Positions 1 to 12,800 of a stretch of 64,000 bases of DNA are shown here, one piece after another. Made by a program: the position numbers and the translations under genes. Source of the DNA: Pseudozyma flocculosa PF-1. Taxonomy: Eukaryota; Basidiomycota; Ustilaginomycetes; Ustilaginales; Ustilaginaceae. A model generated the notes under the pieces. The model made no database searches. It was not told where the DNA came from and saw only the letters and a list, made by a program, of their open reading frames with translations. The stretch covers positions 994,727 to 1,058,726 of the forward strand of contig NW_006920870.1 of the NCBI RefSeq assembly GCF_000417875.1, written 5' to 3'. Each line of letters starts with the position of its first letter. Position 1 is the stretch's first letter.

Positions 1-3000
1 CATCGATTGGCTTGAGCGAGTCCGTGCCGAGATGGCTCGCTGGGCGCCGGGCGTCTCCGCCGCGCTTTCCGTTGCTCATTCCGTCCCGGCTGCCTCCGCG
101 GCCGCTCAGTCAACTGCACCGTCGCACCTGCCGAAGACCGAAGCTGAGCCATCGCTTGGCTCGGGCGGCATGTACAGCGGCACGACAACCATTCCGGGCT
201 CCTTTGCCGCGGGCATGGACGGTGCCCCCGATTTCTGGGACGACTGGATGGGAGAGCGGCTCAACGCCATGCACACCGACCCTGACGACGACGACGACGA
301 CGACGGCCACGGCGGACACGATGGTGCGGTGACCGGCGAGCAAGATGAGGTCATGCGCGGGCTCGCCGGCAGCAACTACCAGGGCCGCAACGCTCTCAGC
401 GCCCTCTACGACGAGAGCCACTCTCTCGACGTGGCCATGCTGCCTCCGTTCCCCGACCATGAGAGCCTCTTAGCCGGTCGCCTCAAGACGCCGCTCAAGC
501 ACCACCAGAGCCAAGGCCTGGCTTGGATGGTCGAGAAGGAGCACCCGCAGCCGCCCCGTCGCCACGCAGATGGCCTCGTGATGCTTTGGCGCGCAAGGCG
601 CATCAAGAACGGCAGCTCACGCTACTCGCACGCCGTTCGACCGGGAGAATGGCAGCGCGTGAGTGATGCGCAGCGCAAGGTACAGTGTCGACCCAGATTC
701 GCTGCGGAAAGCTGACACTTGGCCATCTCGCCTTCGACGTTCGCACCTCTCACAGAACCCTCCTGCACTGCCCCGCGGTGGTATCCTGAGCGACGACATG
801 GGATTGGGCAAGACGCTCATGATCATCGCGCTGAGCCTGTACGATCCCACCGGCCAGAAGGTGGTTGCCGCCGAGGTCAAGAAGAAGGACAAGCAGGAGA
901 GGGCGTGGCTCAAGAAGCGCGAGGCGGCGCTCAAGAAGAAGGGCAAGGCCAAGGCCAAGGCCGAGGCGGCCGAGGCCGAGGTCAGCGGGAGCGAGACCGA
1001 GACCGAAGCCGAGGCCGGCGACGGCGTGCCCGAGGCCATCATCGACCCGCTGGACCCGATGTACAGCAAGACGACGCTGGTCGTGTGCCCGCTGAGCGTC
1101 ATCTACAACTGGTCGAGCCAGATCCAGGAGCACACCCGCAACGTCAAGGTCGCCATCTACCACGGCGATGGCATCAAGAAGATGATACACTCGAGGTGGG
1201 ACAGCTACGACTTCATCATCACGACGTACGACACGATCAAGTCGGAGTTCAAGCCCATCGACACGATCCGAAAGGCCAGGGCCCTCGCCGAGACCCGCCA
1301 GGATCAGATTGCCGAGCTGGAACGCAAGCTCACCCTGGTCAACGCCCCCGGGGCGGCGTACATCGACAAGGAGCAGTGCCGACGCGACCTCGAGCGAATC
1401 AGGGCCCAACAGCGAGACGAGCTGGCGGCGTGGGCCGCCAAGCGAGAGGCGCCGTCGTCGTCGAAGCTCAAGGCCGCCTTTGCCCGAGCCGAAGCCAAGT
1501 CGTCGGCCAGGGGCGGGGCCAAAGGCAAGAGCAAGGGAAAGGGCAAGGGCAAGGGCAAAGCCAGGGCTCAGCAGCTCGACGACGACGACGAGAGCGACTT
1601 TGCGTGGAGCCCCAGCGCGACCGACGACGACGAAGACGACGACGACGGTTTCGCAAGGCCCAAAAAGGCCCCGCGCAAGTCGGACCTGGCAAGCACTTCG
1701 AGGGCGAGCACGTCGACCTCGACGCCGTCCAAGGGCAGCATCAAGTCGAAGCAGACGCTGGCCGACGGTGACGACGTCGAGTACGACTTCGACGAGCTGT
1801 TCGCCTACGAGCTGCCCAAGGTCCTCAAGACAAAGTACCGCCGCCTAGTGCTCGACGAGGCCCACGTCGGCCGAAACTCAAAGACGCTCCTCTACCGCGC
1901 CATCCTCGAGATCACCGCCGAGCGCGTCTGGGCCGTCACCGGCACGCCCCTCATCAACACCACCAAGGACCTGCAGAGCCTGTGCGCCTTCCTGCGCGTC
2001 GAGCACCTCGAGGATCCGAAGCTGTGGAACAAGTACATCGATCGAGCGATCCGCAGCGACTCCAGCCAGGCTGGCTCGCGCCTGCTGCGCTCCATCATCC
2101 TCTGCACCACGCTTCGCCGCACGAAACACATGATGGACATCCACGGCAAGCCGATCGTGGAGCTGCCCGCGATCCAGGTGAGTCCGCATGGCGGTGCGTG
2201 GCAGCCGGCGCACCTCGATGCTGACCGCCGCCCTATTTACTTCCTGCCCCATCAAAGATGTACAAGCATGCTATCGAGCTCGACCCAGAGACCCGAGTCT
2301 TCTACGACCGCGTCGCCGAGATCATGCGAGGACGGGTTCTGGGCCTCTGGCGCGCCGGCGAGCTCGCCGCTCAGTACAGCAACGTTCTGCTCTTCCTATG
2401 CCGACTGCGTCAGATCTGCTGCTCGAGGTGGGTGTAGCCTCCGCCGTGTGTGACGCTGTTGGCCACAACTCACACCCGCTCCTCCGTCTCTGTCCCATCT
2501 CTGCGCCCTGCACAGGGATCTCGTTCCGGACAATCTCCTCGAAGAGATGCAGGAGCTCCTCGCGCCCCCCGAAGAGGGCGAAGGCGGCGAGCAGGCGGCG
2601 CCGGCCATTGAGCTCGACGCCAAGACCGTCAAGAGCCTCCAGGAGAAGCTGCGCGCGCTCATCACCACCGGCTCCGAGGAGTGCCCGATTTGCCTCGAGG
2701 CGTTCAACGACCCCCGCATCACTCCGTGCTCCCACGTCTTCTGCCTCGCCTGCATCACCGCCGTCATCACGACGCAGGGCAAGTGCCCGCTAGACCGGGC
2801 CCTGCTGCCTGCCGGCACCCCGCTCGTCGCGATGCCTACCGAAGAGCAGGTGCTCGCTCTGACAGAGGACGAGGGGGACGAGGACGTCAAGCCGGGCCGA
2901 TCCAAGGAGCCTTCGCCCCTGATCTCAGAGGTCGGTACCGACGGAACACCCGCTGCAGCCGACGGCGAGGCTGTCCAGAGCGCCAAGATTGATCAGCTCG

Positions 3001-4333
3001 TCGAGATCCTGAGGACGACGGACCGGACAACGATGGTCAAGGGCCAGCCCATGATCAAAAGCCTCGTCTTTTCCAACTTTGTCTCGTTCCTCGACAAGGT
3101 GGCCGAGCGCCTCACTCGCGAGGGCATCCCGTTCTGTCGCTTCGTCGGCTCGATGAACAAGGTCCAGCGCGCCCAGGTGCTCGACAGGTTCAGCAAGCCG
3201 GTCTACCCAGGCCAGCAGGACCACTCGCCCCCCGCTGGCGATCCAGGCGCCGGCCGTGGTCCGGGACGAGCCTTCGCAGCGGCCGTGGCGAAGCCTCGCA
3301 CGCTGCTCGAGATGCTCGACCAGCAGTTCGTCCGCCCAAAGAAGGAGGAGGCGGTCGAGCAGGACGAGCTGCCCGACGAGACGTGCAAGGCTTCATCTAG
3401 CTCTCGGCAGCTGGCCGCCCTTGACGTCAACGGTGGCAAACGGGGCTGCGGTCGTCGTCATGCAAACACGGACAACTGCGACGGCCGAGTGCCCGTCGTC
3501 ATGCTCATCTCGATCCAGGCCGGCGCCGTCGGCCTCAACCTGACGGCCGCATCGCAGGTCTTCCTGCTCGATCCGTGGTGGCAGGGTCAGATCGAGGCGC
3601 AGGCCATCGTGCGTATCGCGGCGGCTTCAATCACGTCTCGATGCTCGCAGTCGACTGACTCCGCCCTGCATCTCCTTTTCATGCCCTTGCACTCCGCAGG
3701 ACCGCGTGCACCGCATCGGCCAGCGTCGCGACGTCAAGGTCTTCCAGTTTGTCTGCACCAACACGGTCGAGGAGAGGGTCATGGAGATCCAGGGCGAGAA
3801 GGAGGATCTGATCAGGAACAGGTGAGCACCGCACGCGGCGATCTGCGGGGGATCCTGTGCGACGGCTGGATGTGACAACTGACGGCGCCTGGTTTGCCTG
3901 TCCTCGCATCGTCCCGCCCGCCAACAGCTTCGCCGGCATCAAGAACCGAGGAGAGAGCATCGACAATCCGGCCAAGAAAAAGGAGAGCACCATCCGCGAC
4001 ATCCTGCGCATCTTTGGCATCACTGGCAGGAACGGCGAGGTGCTCGAGGACCGCGCCGGCGGAGGCGACAGCGGCACCGAGACCGAGATCGAGCCGGAGG
4101 TTGGCCCGAGCAGGGTACTGGCGGTCTCGCGCACGGGCAACAGCGCGACGCTGGCTTCGCGCACCGGCTCTTCCACCGCAGCCAACGCCAACCCGACGGC
4201 CGGTCCCAGCGGAACGAGGGTCAAGGGCGAGGCAGTCGACCTGCTGTCCGGCGACAGGGCCGGACCCAGGCAAAGCCAGAGCGGCTCAAGCTCCAACGCC
4301 TCCAACCGACCCGCCAATGTCAAGTCCGAGTGA
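1..4333 (+). CDS. SNF2-family ATPase with embedded RING finger (Uls1/HLTF/Rad5-like), 5' partial
   Basis: Predicted DNA-dependent translocase and E3 ubiquitin or SUMO-targeted ligase acting on chromatin in the nucleus. The frame is open to the window edge, so the 5' end lies outside; an internal ATG sits at 32. Exons: <2-658, 756-2177, 2258-2427, 2516-3608, 3700-3821, 3928-4333; introns are GT-AG and phases agree (at least 1289 codons). Motifs in order: [13 protein letters not shown] (Walker A; DDMGLGKT is typical of Uls1/HLTF), [12 protein letters not shown] (Ia), [12 protein letters not shown], a long Lys/Gly/Asp-rich insert at about 1450-1780, LVLDEAH (II, DEAH), [10 protein letters not shown] (III), [12 protein letters not shown] to KCPLD, then the second RecA lobe with [15 protein letters not shown] (V) and [17 protein letters not shown] (VI). 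The last RING ligand position is Asp instead of Cys. No HIRAN domain is visible in the part present. Family is certain; the exact orthologue is not. Confidence 0.9.
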
Positions 4334-4577
4334 AGAAGCACCCGCGCACGATTCGATCGCACCACATCCAGGCCCCGAGCGGCCGACCATCGCGCCACAA
4401 AGAGCGCAGACCCGATTCTGAAGTAGCAGGCCCGTCCGCAGAGGGTCCAGTACGACGGCAAACCTGAGCCACATCATGTAACATCACTCTCGCGCATTCG
4501 AGGCATTTCCGTCATGGCGCACGAATCCAAGCTGCCTGCGATGCTCTAGGGCCGCGTCTGAGGCCTCCGCCGCTGGT

Positions 4578-6363
4578 CTACAGTCGGCCACCCGACTTGG
4601 GGTCGAGCCATCGATTGAACATGGCCAGCGCGCTGCGTGGTTGGCTGATGATGGGACGCAGTGAGGAGAGAGAGGTAGGGGCCCGGGGGATTGCGAGGCA
4701 GGTCAATGTCAAGTTCTGGGCCCACAGGCTGCGACGGCGCTACTCACTCGTGAGGCACAAAGTGGCCTGCGGCCTCGACGGTGGCATAGGTGAAGCCGTG
4801 CGCTTGCTTGAAGTCGCCGGCGCGGGTGCTCTCCTTGTCCTGGCCACCGACGTACCACGGCTCCATGGCGGCCTTTTGGAATGCTTGCTCGCCGTGCCAC
4901 TGCAGCTTGTCTGCCCAGTTGCGGTTGCCGACATAGTTGCAGATGAAGTCGAGCTTGCCGCTGTAGGCGAGCACCTTTACGCCCTGGTCGAGGATCCTTG
5001 CCACGGCCCAGGTCGAGTCGCGCGAACCGTCGCCGGTCTTTGCAAAGTCTTCAAAGACCCTGTCGGAGCAGCCGACGAAGATGCCGTCGTGGTTGTCACC
5101 GGGTCCCTTTCGATCGACGCCCAAGGCCCTCTGCGTCTCCTTGGCATTGTAGAAGGCGGCGACCCAGGCGTCCTCCTTGTACTCTGCGGCGTGCTGCCAG
5201 TTGTAGGGCGACACGTCGAGGTCGTCGTAGGGTCCGGCCAGGGCGCCCTCGCAGTAGGTGGTGGCAGTCTGGCAGGCGAGGTTGTCGTAGGGCCCCTCGG
5301 GACCACCGACGTCGTCGCTGCGGTTGCACTTGTCGACCAGCGCGAGGCAGGTGGGGATGGAGCTGTACATCTTGTCGCACTTGTGCTTGGCGAGGAGGGG
5401 CCCGTCTGCCTTGCCCGACGCGTTGGTGCAGGTATACTCGACGTAGGCCGGGTACTGGTCCTGCGGCGACGTGAAGCCATTGCCGATGAGGACCGAGGCG
5501 AGGGGCAGGGGTCGCAGTCCACGCTCCGGGTGGGCCGCAGCCTCCTTGTTGTCCTCGAGGATCTGGTTGGCGATCAGGGGCAGGTAGCGCCCGCCGTACG
5601 ACTCTCCGGCGATGTGGAACGAGGCTGAGGCGCTGCCGCCAAAGGGGCCCTCGTCGGTGTGCATGGCGAGGAGGTGGAGAAAGGCGCTGACGTCGCGAGC
5701 GGCGGCGGGCGTCGACAGGACGCGCGATGGCGGGTCGTCCTTTCTGGTCTTGTCGGTCCACGAGACGTACGAGTATCCCACGCCCATGGGCTGGTCGAGG
5801 AAGATGACGGTGGCGTTGCTGTTCCACGAGTACGGGTTGGGCTCGGCGAAGGGCTTGCCGCCGTTGTTTTTCGGATCGCCGACCTTGCACGGTCCCAGCT
5901 CGTTGAGCAGGCCAAAGAGCGACGAGCACCCGGGTCCGCCATTGAGCCAGAGGACGACGGGGTCGTTTTTGGGATCGTTGCGCGACTCGAACGCCCAGAA
6001 GTAGAAGTGCTCGGTGGTGCCGCGTGGGTGGCGAGCCGTCCTTGTGGCATTGAGCGAGGCGTCGTTGCCGTAGCTGCTGAGCGGCAGCGACGACTGCTGC
6101 TGGTGCTGGTGCAGCTTGTCGACGTCGACGTCGAGGTAGCCCGAGTAGGAGCGCACGCTGTCGTCGCAGAGGGAGCCCGGCGGCGTGACGACGCGAAGCC
6201 TGTGTGCAGGCAGATGCGGATGCTGGAGCGTCGTCGCGCCGATGCCGCCGCCCTCGCGAGACGCAGAGAATGGGATCTGAGCGGCGCTGGCCACGCTGGT
6301 CAGGCCGACGGAGGCTGCCGCCAACAGGCAAACGAGGCGCGCGCAACTGAGCTTGAGCTTCAT
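4578..6363 (-). CDS. Secreted serine carboxypeptidase, peptidase family S10
   Basis: Exopeptidase that removes C-terminal residues, in the vacuole/secretory route or extracellular. Exons on the minus strand: 6363-4748 and 4644-4578, with a 103-nt GT-AG intron; the second exon supplies the end of the conserved GHFVPHDQP motif and the true C-terminus (560 aa). The N-terminus MKLKLSCARLVCLLAAASVG is a clear signal peptide. S10 landmarks: WLNGGPGCSSLFGLL oxyanion region, nucleophile Ser255 in GESYGGRYLPL, Asp in SGKLDFICNYVGN, and His in EAAGHFVPHDQP. An open reading frame that stops just after the donor would give a false C-terminus without the second exon. It is divergent from HIS4 (524 bp between starts). 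Comparable to carboxypeptidase Y in length and motif layout, but I cannot separate vacuolar from extracellular members by sequence alone. Confidence 0.93.
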
Positions 6364-6887
6364 CCTGGCGTCGTGGCTCGGTCCGATCCGAAGGGCTGTG
6401 CGTGATGGTACACTATCGGAAGCACACGGGCGATCCTAGACGCTCGCCACGACCCCGGTGTGGTGGAGCACCAACTAGAGAGTGGCCCCTGCGGAGCGCC
6501 ATCATGCGAGCGTCGGGCTGCAGCCGCGCAGGCCAGGCCTGCCTAAAGCAAGCTAAGGCCGCCGCCCGCACGGCGCTGACAAAGCCGACAGGCTGACGGG
6601 CGCGGATCAGCCCGACTCAGCCTAGCCTTAGCTTCCCCCTGGGCCCCTGGGCCTGGCGTGGGCCGCTGTGGCCGAGCGGAAAACCGTCGGTCGCTTCCGA
6701 GTCAGAAGAAACCGCCGCCGCCCTTTTGCCACGAGAGCCCAACTCAAAAAAGGCTCCGGCACACCGGCCAGCGGGGCGGGGCCAGCAGCAGCTGCTCCTC
6801 AAGACAAAAGAAAGAGGCTGACACTCTGACCCCTCCATCGACCTCACCACCAAACCCAACCCATCCCTCTCCGACACGTCGCCCGCC
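6364..6887. promoter_or_regulatory. Divergent promoter region, carboxypeptidase / HIS4
   Basis: 524 bp between two divergent starts. I see no gene. Two sites, CGACTCA at 6613-6619 and CGAGTCA at 6698-6704, each differ by one base from the Gcn4/Cpc1 core TGASTCA, which would fit amino-acid-starvation control of HIS4. This is suggestive only. Confidence 0.4.
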
Positions 6888-9728
6888 ATGCAGCAGCTGT
6901 CCGCGCCTCTGTTGCCGCTGCTCCAGTCGGCGGCCACCATCAGCCAGCAGCGCGACCTCATCGCCGCCATCTCGAGGTCGTCGCCCATCCTCGTGCCTGC
7001 AGAGATCATCGAGACGGTCCGGCCGCAGCTGCCCGGCCAGCTGCCCTACCTCGTCCTCGCAGCGCCCCAGCTCACCGCCGACCAGGCCGCCGATATCCTC
7101 GACAAGGGCGCAGAGGCCATCGTCACCGCCGACGCCGCCCTCATCGACAGCTTCGACGTCGACACCTCGTCCACCCGCTTCATCTTCCACTCAGCCTCTG
7201 GCACTCCGGACGCTGGCCTGCTCGCCAAGGTCGCCGGCGCCGTTCTGACCGTCCCGACCGCCTCGGATCTCTCGTCCGACGCTACGCTCGCGTCGGTCAA
7301 GGCCGCTGCAGACGGGCTCAAGTCCAAGACGAGCGGAAAGAGCATCTTTGTCCTCGCCACCGCCGGCACGCCCACCGTCGCCGACGTCGAGAAGCTCGCA
7401 TCCCTCTCGGCCGCCCTCATCGTCCCCACGACATTGCTCAGCGCTTCCGAAGAGGGCCAGCAGGAGTCTGGCAAGCTCGACCTGGTCGACGCCTTCCTCG
7501 CCCCGCTCAAGTCGGACCGCTCCGACAAGCTCTTTGCCACCCTCGTCGTTTCGTCGGCATGTTCCACCTCCCTCGGCCTCGTCTACTCCTCACCACTATC
7601 CATCCGCAAGTCGATCCTCAGCGGCTCGGCCCACTACCAATCACGGAACCGCGGTCTGTGGCACAAGGGCGAGAGCAGCGGTGCCACTCAGGAAGTCGTC
7701 AGCATCCGACAGGACTGCGACAGCGACGCCGTCGAGTTCCGCGTGCGCCAGAAGAAGGGCACGGCCGCTGCCGGCTTCTGCCACCTCGAGAACCGCGAGG
7801 GGTGCTTTGGCTCGGCCACGGGTCTTGCCAAGCTCGAGTCGACTCTCCAGGAGCGCAAGCGGTCGGCCCCGGCCGGCTCCTACACCGCCCGCCTCTTTAC
7901 GGACCCTTCGCTGCTCGGCGCCAAGCTGCGCGAGGAGGCGGCCGAGCTGGCGGATGCCAACAACGACGACAAGGAGCACGTCGCGTTCGAAGCCGCCGAC
8001 CTCATCTACTTTGCGCTGACCAAGTGCGTCAGCGCCGGCGTGGGCCTCGAGGACATCGAGCGCAGCCTCGACGCCAAGTCCAAGAAGGTCAGCCGTAGGA
8101 AGGGCGATGCCAAGGCGCAGTACGCCAAGCAGCAGCAGGAGGCCGAGGCCAAGGGTAGCGCGAAGCCCGCCGCCGCGCCGGCCAAGCCCGTCCTCGACGC
8201 CAACGCCCCGATCAAGATCCAGTCGCACCGCCTCGAGAACATCACACCGCAGCAGCGCGTCGAGCTCCTCAAGCGACCCGCGCTCAAGACGGAGCAGATC
8301 ATGGACCTCGTCCGGCCCATCCTGAGCTCGGTCAAGGAGCGCGGCGACGCCGCCCTCCTCGAGCTGACGGAGAAGTTTGACAAGGCCAAGCTGCCCAACC
8401 CGATCCGCCTGCCTCCGTTTACCAACGACGAGGTGATGGCCAAGATCAAGCCCGAGGTCAAGACGGCGATCGACGTCGCCTACCGCAACATCTACGCATT
8501 CCACAAGGCGCAGAAGACGACGTTCGGCAACAAGTCGGCCAGCGAGGTCGGCGGCGCCGACGGCAAGGGCGTCGACCCTAGCTCTGGCGAGAGCGCCGAG
8601 GACGGAGTGCTCGAGATGGAGACGATGCCCGGCGTCGTCTGCCGGAGGTTCGCCCGCCCCATCGAGAGGGTCGGTCTCTACGTGCCTGGAGGCAGCGCCG
8701 TTCTGCCCAGCACGGCCCTCATGCTCGGTATCCCTGCCCAGGTGGCGCGCTGCCCGACTGTCGTCCTGGCCACGCCGCCGCGGCCCGACGGCTCGATCAG
8801 CCCCGAGGTGCTGTACTGCGCCGACAAGGTGGGCGCCACTGCCATCCTGTGCGCCGGCGGTGCGCAGGCCGTCGGCGCCATGGCCTACGGCACCGAGTCG
8901 TGCCCCAAGGTCGACAAGATCGTCGGTCCGGGCAACCAGTTCGTCACTGCCGCCAAGATGCTCGTCCAGAACCAGATGGACGCGCAGGTCTCGATCGACA
9001 TGCCCGCCGGACCGTCCGAGGTGCTCGTCATTGCCGACAACTCGGCCGACGCCGGCTTCGTCGCCTCGGACCTGCTCTCGCAGGCCGAGCACGGTCCGGA
9101 CTCGCAGGTGGTCCTGGTCGGCATCGACCTGACGGACGCCAAGCTGGCCGAGATTGAGCGCGAGGTCGACGCCCAGGCGCGCGCGCTGCCGCGCGTCGAC
9201 GTCGTGCGCCAGGCCATCGACAAGAGCGTCACCATCATTGTCAAGACGCGCGAGGAGGCCATCGAGTGGAGCAACGACTACGCGCCCGAGCACCTCATCC
9301 TCCAGACCGAGAGGCCCGAGGAGCTCATCAAGGGCGTCCGCAACGCCGGAAGCTGCTTTGTCGGACAGTGGAGTCCCGAGAGGTGAGTCGGCGGCGGCGG
9401 GCACAGACTTATTGAGGTAGCGAGAAGGCGACTTTTGCTGATGCCGTCCCCTTCCCCTTCCCCGTTCCCTCTTGACCCCGCCTCGCCATACGACAGCTGC
9501 GGAGACTACATGTCGGGCACCAACCACTCGCTGCCGACGGCGGCCTATGCGCGCTCCTACTCGGGCGTGAGCGTGTCGACGTTTGAGAAGAACATTACCT
9601 CGCAGTCGCTCACCGCCGAGGGCCTCAAGGGATTCGGGCAGCACGTCATCGACCTCGCCCAGTGCGAGGGCCTCGAGGCCCACGCCCACGCCGTGCGCAT
9701 CCGGCTGCAGAGGATGCAGGGCCTCTGA
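6888..9728 (+). CDS. HIS4: Trifunctional histidine biosynthesis protein (PR-AMP cyclohydrolase / PR-ATP pyrophosphohydrolase / histidinol dehydrogenase)
   Basis: Catalyses steps 2, 3, 9 and 10 of histidine synthesis in the cytosol. Exons 6888-9382 and 9497-9728, with a 114-nt GT-AG intron; splicing rebuilds the histidinol dehydrogenase motif SPESCGDYMSGTNHSLPT. About 909 aa, longer than yeast HIS4 (799). Order: an N-terminal region of about 220 residues as in fungal HIS4, a HisI-type cyclohydrolase (NRGLWHKGESSGATQEV, then DAVEFRVRQ and GFCHLENREGCFG), a HisE-type pyrophosphohydrolase (KLREEAAELADA, FEAADLIYFAL), a charged Ala/Lys linker near residues 400-440, and histidinol dehydrogenase (LYVPGGSAVLPSTALM, VDKIVGPGNQFVTAAKML, DMPAGPSEVLVIAD, DLLSQAEHGPDSQ). 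The start ATG is in a good context with CT-rich leader sequence. It is tail to tail with the P5B ATPase, only 123 bp between stops. Confidence 0.97.
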
Positions 9729-9851
9729 GCGGCGGTCGGCCGTTGCTGTAGATTTTGTTTTCCGCCGTCGACGTCAAATCTAGGCATGAAAGTGCAGGCA
9801 GGCGGGTGACTAGAGTACACAAGGAGCAAGGTTGGGGAAGGCCCCTCCCCG

Positions 9852-12800
9852 TCACCGGCCATGCTCGATGGCGCGCAGGATGCGGCGGTAATCCTTTTCG
9901 CGTGGCCCCGTCTTTCTCCGGGTGACGAGCCTCTTGAGCGGCTCGGCGACGTAGGTGGCGACGAGCTGGACGCCGTAGGCCTCGAAGAGCATGGCGACGA
10001 CAAACTGGGCGACGACGACGCCAAAGATGATCCAGCTGAAGCTCGAGGGAGTGTCGACGAAGCCGAAGAGGGTGAAAAAGGGGCCCGAGGTGAGGAAGAG
10101 GAAGTAGAAGCAAAAGACGCCGAGGATAAAGAGGGCGGGGAAGAGAATCCAGTTGAGGTAGAGGTGCTGGCGGTGCGGTGGGCCCGCCGAGTAGGCGATG
10201 CCGGCGATGACGTAGCCAAACACCGAGGCGCGGAAGAGGGCCGTGTTGTCCATGTCGTTGAGCTGGAGGTTGTTGGGGTCCAGCTCCGGCGGCACGTACC
10301 AGCTCTGCCGGTGCAGCACGACGTAGACGACGGTCTGGGCGACAAAGATGAGCACGACCTGGCCCATGGTGCTGATGATGGGCCGGATGCTGGCCAGGCG
10401 CGCGGCGGGCGCCTTGCAGTGCAGCTTCTTGGACGGCAGGCTGTTGGCCATGCCGATGGCGATGGGGAGCACCATGAAGACGTCGATGAAGAGGTACTCG
10501 GCATTGTCGAGCGACGTCGCCTGGCCGTAGAGGAGGAGCACGGTCATGTACTCGCACAGCGAGTAGCACGCCATCCACTTGAACATGGCAAACGACACCG
10601 TCAGCGTCGAGCGGCCCTCGCGCAGCAGCTGCTGCACGCACGAAATGTCCTCCTTGCGCGAGGTGAAGGGCGCCGCCACGCTCGCCTCGGCCTCGCTCAG
10701 GCTCAGGCCGACATCGGCGGCCTTGAGCGCGCCGCAGTCGTTGGCGCCGTCGCCCGTGAAGCCCACCGTGTAGCCGAGGTTCTGCAGCCGCTCGACGAGG
10801 TCCTGCTTCTGCTCGGGCGAGCAGCGCGCAAACACCTTGGCCTGCACCAGCATCCTCTCGAGCGTCTCTTTGGCGCAGCCGTCAACCAGCGTGCGCAGGA
10901 TCTCGCCAGAGACGGCCAGCTCGACGTCCCCGAGCTTGGCGGTGCCGTCGAGCGGGTCGAGGGTGTAGCTGTCGAGCTTCCGGTCCTCGTCGTCGAGGTC
11001 GACCCACTCGACGTGCGCCAAGCTGGCCTTGACCGTTTCGGCGCCGGCGTCGCCCTTCTTTCCGGCTGACGCGGTGTTGGTCCAGCAGAGGCGGGGGGCG
11101 TAGACGCGCGCGGCGGTATCGAGGATGCCGCACTCCTTGGCCACCGAGACGGCCGTGAGCACCGAGTCGCCGGTGCAGACCTTGATCGGCAGGCGGGCGT
11201 CGTCGCGCAGGGTGGCAATCGCCGGCGCCGTGCCGGGCTTGAGCTTGTTCTCGAACACGATCAGACCGAGGAAGCGCATGCGCGACTCGGCGGCCGACCG
11301 GGGCAGGGTCTGGGCGCCGGCCCAGCTCATGCCCTCGACGACCCTGCCGGCGACGGCCAGGACGCGGTAGCCGGCGCGCGTGTAGTGATCCAGCACGGCA
11401 TCGTAGTCGGTCGGGAGGCTGTCGGTCTCGCACAGGCCAAAGATGGCCTCCGGTGCGCCCTTGCAGTAGATCTGCGCGCCGACCTCGCCCTCGCCCTCGC
11501 GCTTGACGATGACGCTCATCCGGCGCAACTCCGGGCTAAAGGCAAAGGTGCGGATCACGGCGAGCCTCTTGTGCGACGAGCCGGCGAGCGGTAGAATGAC
11601 GGGGACGCGCGCGAGCTGGCCGTCGGCGTTGCGCGGCCTCTGCGAGGGCTCGCCAGGTGCGCTGTCGCTGGCGCCCTCGCGCTTGAGCTGCACGGGCGCA
11701 CGGTCGGCGTCGTCTTCGAGCTGTCGGCCGGTCCACTCGAGCATCTTGACCTCGAGCGGTTCGCCGAGCGCCTTGCCGTCCAGCAGATTGAGGTCGTGCG
11801 CGGTGGCCATGGCTTCGTCCAAGCTGAGCGACGTTTCGCCGGGCAGATCCTGCGCCGTTTGCGTGAGCTCGCTGAAGTGGCCGCCCGCAGCGACGGTGCG
11901 CACGCCGAGCACGTCGAGGCCCTCCTCGGTCAGCGTGCCGGTCTTGTCAAAGACGAGCATGTTGACCTTGCCCGCCACGTTGATCCTCTGCGGGCTGAGG
12001 CAGAAGATCTGTCCGCGACGCAGTCGCGAGATGGCAAACGTGATGCAGATGCTCAGCGTCGCCGGGAGCGCGGGCGGGCACGCGATGGTAAGGACGTCGA
12101 GGGCTCGCAGGGCGATCTCCTCGGACTCGACGCCGATGATGCTGAAGTAGATGCACGTCGAGACCATGCCGATCAGGGCCATGGCGAAGAGGAAGCCGAT
12201 GAAGATGAACCCGTCGCGGTAGAATTTGAAGCTGATGGGGCGCGGGAAGAGCATCTGGCGCACCAGCGAGCCCTTGGCGGTCGAAAAGGCGGTGCGGACG
12301 ACGAGCGCACGAGCCCGTCGCACCTCGGCGCTGCCGTCGCCTGCGGTGGCCTGCGCCCTGTCCTCCCTGGACGGAGGGCGGGCCCGCACGATCCTGGTGC
12401 CCGAGTAGATGAGGTGCTTGTCGATCTTGCCCAGGTCGCCGCCGGCGGCGAGGATGGTTTCCATCTTGCTGTTGGGGATGGGTGCCTTGACCACGGGCAC
12501 CGACTCGCCCGTCAGCATCGACTCGTTGACGATGCAGTCGCCCTCGAGCAGCACCAGATCGCATGGCAGCACGCTCAGCAGGGCGCTGTCGTCGTCGCCG
12601 CCGTTGGTGGCGCAGATGTCGACGACATCGCCGGGCACGAGCTCCTCGCTGTTCATCCTGGACCAGGCGCCGCCCGCCTTTTCGCCGTGCGAGGCCCGGT
12701 AGACCTCGACGTTGCAGCTGAAGCGGCTCATCCTCTGCAGCCGGTTGATGGCGTGCTTGGTGGTGATGGTGGTGGCGCCGATGCCGATGATGGAGATGAC

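Noticed and set aside
6660..6735. GTGGCCGAGCGG, resembling the D-arm of a Leu/Ser tRNA
   Set aside because: No matching acceptor stem, anticodon arm or TTC-loop arm follows at the right distance.
7641..9689. 682-residue minus-strand frame opposite HIS4, and similar long frames opposite the P5B ATPase (11796-13631) and b5-ACAD (26268-28190)
   Set aside because: All lack recognisable motifs and mirror the codon bias of the true genes.
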